This document shows, one piece after another, positions 62,573 through 64,000 of a stretch of 64,000 nt of DNA. The position numbers were made by a program, and so were the translations under genes. How positions within the stretch are numbered: position 1 is the first letter of the stretch; every line of letters begins with the position of its first letter. The notes beneath the pieces are model-generated. The model searched no databases and had not been told where the DNA came from. It was given only the letters and a program-made list of their open reading frames with translations. This DNA comes from Maea johnstoni (taxonomy: Eukaryota > Annelida > Polychaeta > Spionida > Magelonidae): positions 27,721,374 to 27,785,373 of the forward strand of contig OZ012688.1 in assembly GCA_963942565.1 (NCBI GenBank), read 5' to 3'.

Positions 62573-64000
62573 CTGAAAGGCAGGCAAAGACTTAGAATAA
62601 GAATCGTGAAATTTTTTTCTACTTAGCCAACACTTTTAAATATAATATCATAAAAGGTACACGATTTCTTACGGAACGATGTGAACAAATCATAGAAAAG
62701 ATGTCTTTGAATGTTTAATGATTTCAAAATCGCATTCATCTTGTCTTGGAAAATTATGATAGGAGCATTGATTATAATTCAATTTCAAGTACTGATTTTT
62801 TTTATTTCATTAACCAGTTTTAATACCTATACTTTACTGATAAAGCTTATAAGAAAATACAAGCTACAATAAAAACGGACCGTAATGCTCACCCTCCAAA
62901 ACAAAAGGATTTTAGCGCAATTATTTGTAAAAATTATAAAAGCTATTAGATTTACTGAGCACGACAAGGTAGATGCAAGTAAAAAGATAAAGAAATTTGA
63001 ACGCTCGAATATGGGATGTCAAAGTCAGCTTATATGAACATCGTATATATGTTGCTTGTTTATTTTCGTTTGAATTTGTTTGAATAAAAAACACACTTTA
63101 AATGCAGGAATTCGAAAACCCAAAATACCTAAAATCTGCTCTACCACCTACGGCTGAATATTTGGGCAAAATGAGGGAGAAAAGGAAGGAATTAGACAAA
63201 TCTTGTAGCGCAGAGCTGGAATGCCATTTTTATTAAGTACGAAAATCTTCACTTTCCCTAAATGTACTTTGGCCTTCCTCCAAAATGTCCTACTATATGT
63301 GAGATATGAGCTGAAATTACAGATGACACTCGACAGCATGGGCGGCAAAGTAACGCTAAAACGTTTGAGTAGTTTCACCTTTAAATCTAGACGACTTCCA
63401 TGATTTTCTTGACCAAATGTGTGTTAAAAAAGAATTTAAGGCATCAACCTTTCAGAGTGTACCATGAAAAATACCCCGGCAGATTGCGCTAAGATTTATG
63501 AGGATCATTAAAAAAGCCATCTTTTCGTTAAAGGATTTTTTTTTTGACATTTTACATGCACCATGCCTAAAAAAGTTGATTATTATTGGAGTTGGGGAAA
63601 TCTCTATCTTGTTATGAATGGCCTCCATTAAACCGTGTATTAGCAAAACCCTCAAACTTGGCAAGCTACTTTTAAGGTTTACAGCTGACCTCGAATCTAA
63701 GATTGCAAGATTTGTTCGCTAGGGTATGTATTTTGCTTTTTGGTATAGATTATAGTATGGCATTTCTATAACGATAATACTTGGTATCGACTTTTTTGAT
63801 ATCCAGAAAAAAGTGTTGACCTCGAGTCAAAGATCGAAAGGTTTATTCGCTATGCTACGCATTTTGCGTTTTTGGTATAGAAGATGGAATGGCATTTCTA
63901 TAACGATGATACTTGCTATCAATGTTTTTGATATTCGGTAAAAAAGATGACATGGATCATGAGACAATGCCAGGTTTGATTAATTAGATTAGTACAGGAG
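62573..64000. other. Intron of the GPR158-like gene; no exon seen
   Basis: No TM1-encoding exon with splice sites was found between 62573 and the window end. The stretch is AT-rich and contains the duplication at 63687. Confidence 0.5.
63687..63958 (+). repeat. Tandem duplication of about 130-bp unit
   Basis: TGACCTCGAATCTAAGAT and TGACCTCGAGTCAAAGAT start two copies that share TTCGCTAnG, GGCATTTCTATAACGATnAT and TTTTTGATATnC. Confidence 0.85.

Noticed and set aside
63148-63378. Candidate TM1 exon of the GPR158-like gene
   Set aside because: The frame lacks a convincing membrane segment followed by a splice donor in the right phase.

Overview
This is eukaryotic, animal nuclear DNA. Genes are split by GT-AG introns, introns are long, and the sequence is AT-rich with very dense dinucleotide arrays, LINE fragments and small inverted-repeat elements. 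The gene families (phospholipid scramblase, a GPR158/GPR179-type class C receptor, a C2H2 zinc-finger protein, a secreted cysteine-rich protein) point to a metazoan. One SINE-like repeat resembles families I remember from marine invertebrates such as molluscs, but I cannot fix the species.

Four protein genes can be reconstructed with matching splice phases. (1) Minus strand, 1-14291: a very large, unrecognised nuclear-type protein. It has a non-coding first exon at about 14291, coding exons 12098-11794 and 9351-9278, and one giant exon from 8188 that runs off the left edge with no stop (about 2,855 residues visible). It carries a SUMO-interaction-like motif, a Cys cluster, several tandem-repeat blocks and two C2H2 fingers. 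(2) Plus strand, 19421-24385: a complete six-exon, 226-residue scramblase-family protein. (3) Plus strand, 30265-36420: a complete 296-residue secreted protein with a duplicated six-cysteine module, family unknown. (4) Minus strand, 62572-40624: seven 3' exons of a GPR158-like orphan receptor, covering TM2-TM7 and the cytoplasmic tail. Its N-terminal ectodomain and TM1 lie beyond the right edge. Genes 3 and 4 are convergent.

Between and inside the genes lies repeat-rich DNA. There are more than fifteen (TA)n or (CA)n(TA)n arrays, two (GA)n arrays and large CTA/CTG-type arrays. Two 5'-truncated LINE pieces are bounded by (TA)n. At least two MITE families have TTAACCC-type ends. There is a 206-bp near-perfect fold-back element built from a 21-bp unit with a 6-bp target duplication. 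A roughly 3.5-kb tandem array of tRNA A-box-bearing repeats (about 47.5-51 kb) and a degenerate GTAGTC satellite (about 43.9-44.4 kb) also occur. A 200-base run of N (57360-57559) is an assembly gap in a microsatellite.

The most novel items are the duplicated six-cysteine secreted protein, the giant repeat-bearing zinc-finger protein, and the phased fold-back palindrome. No pathway links the four genes.
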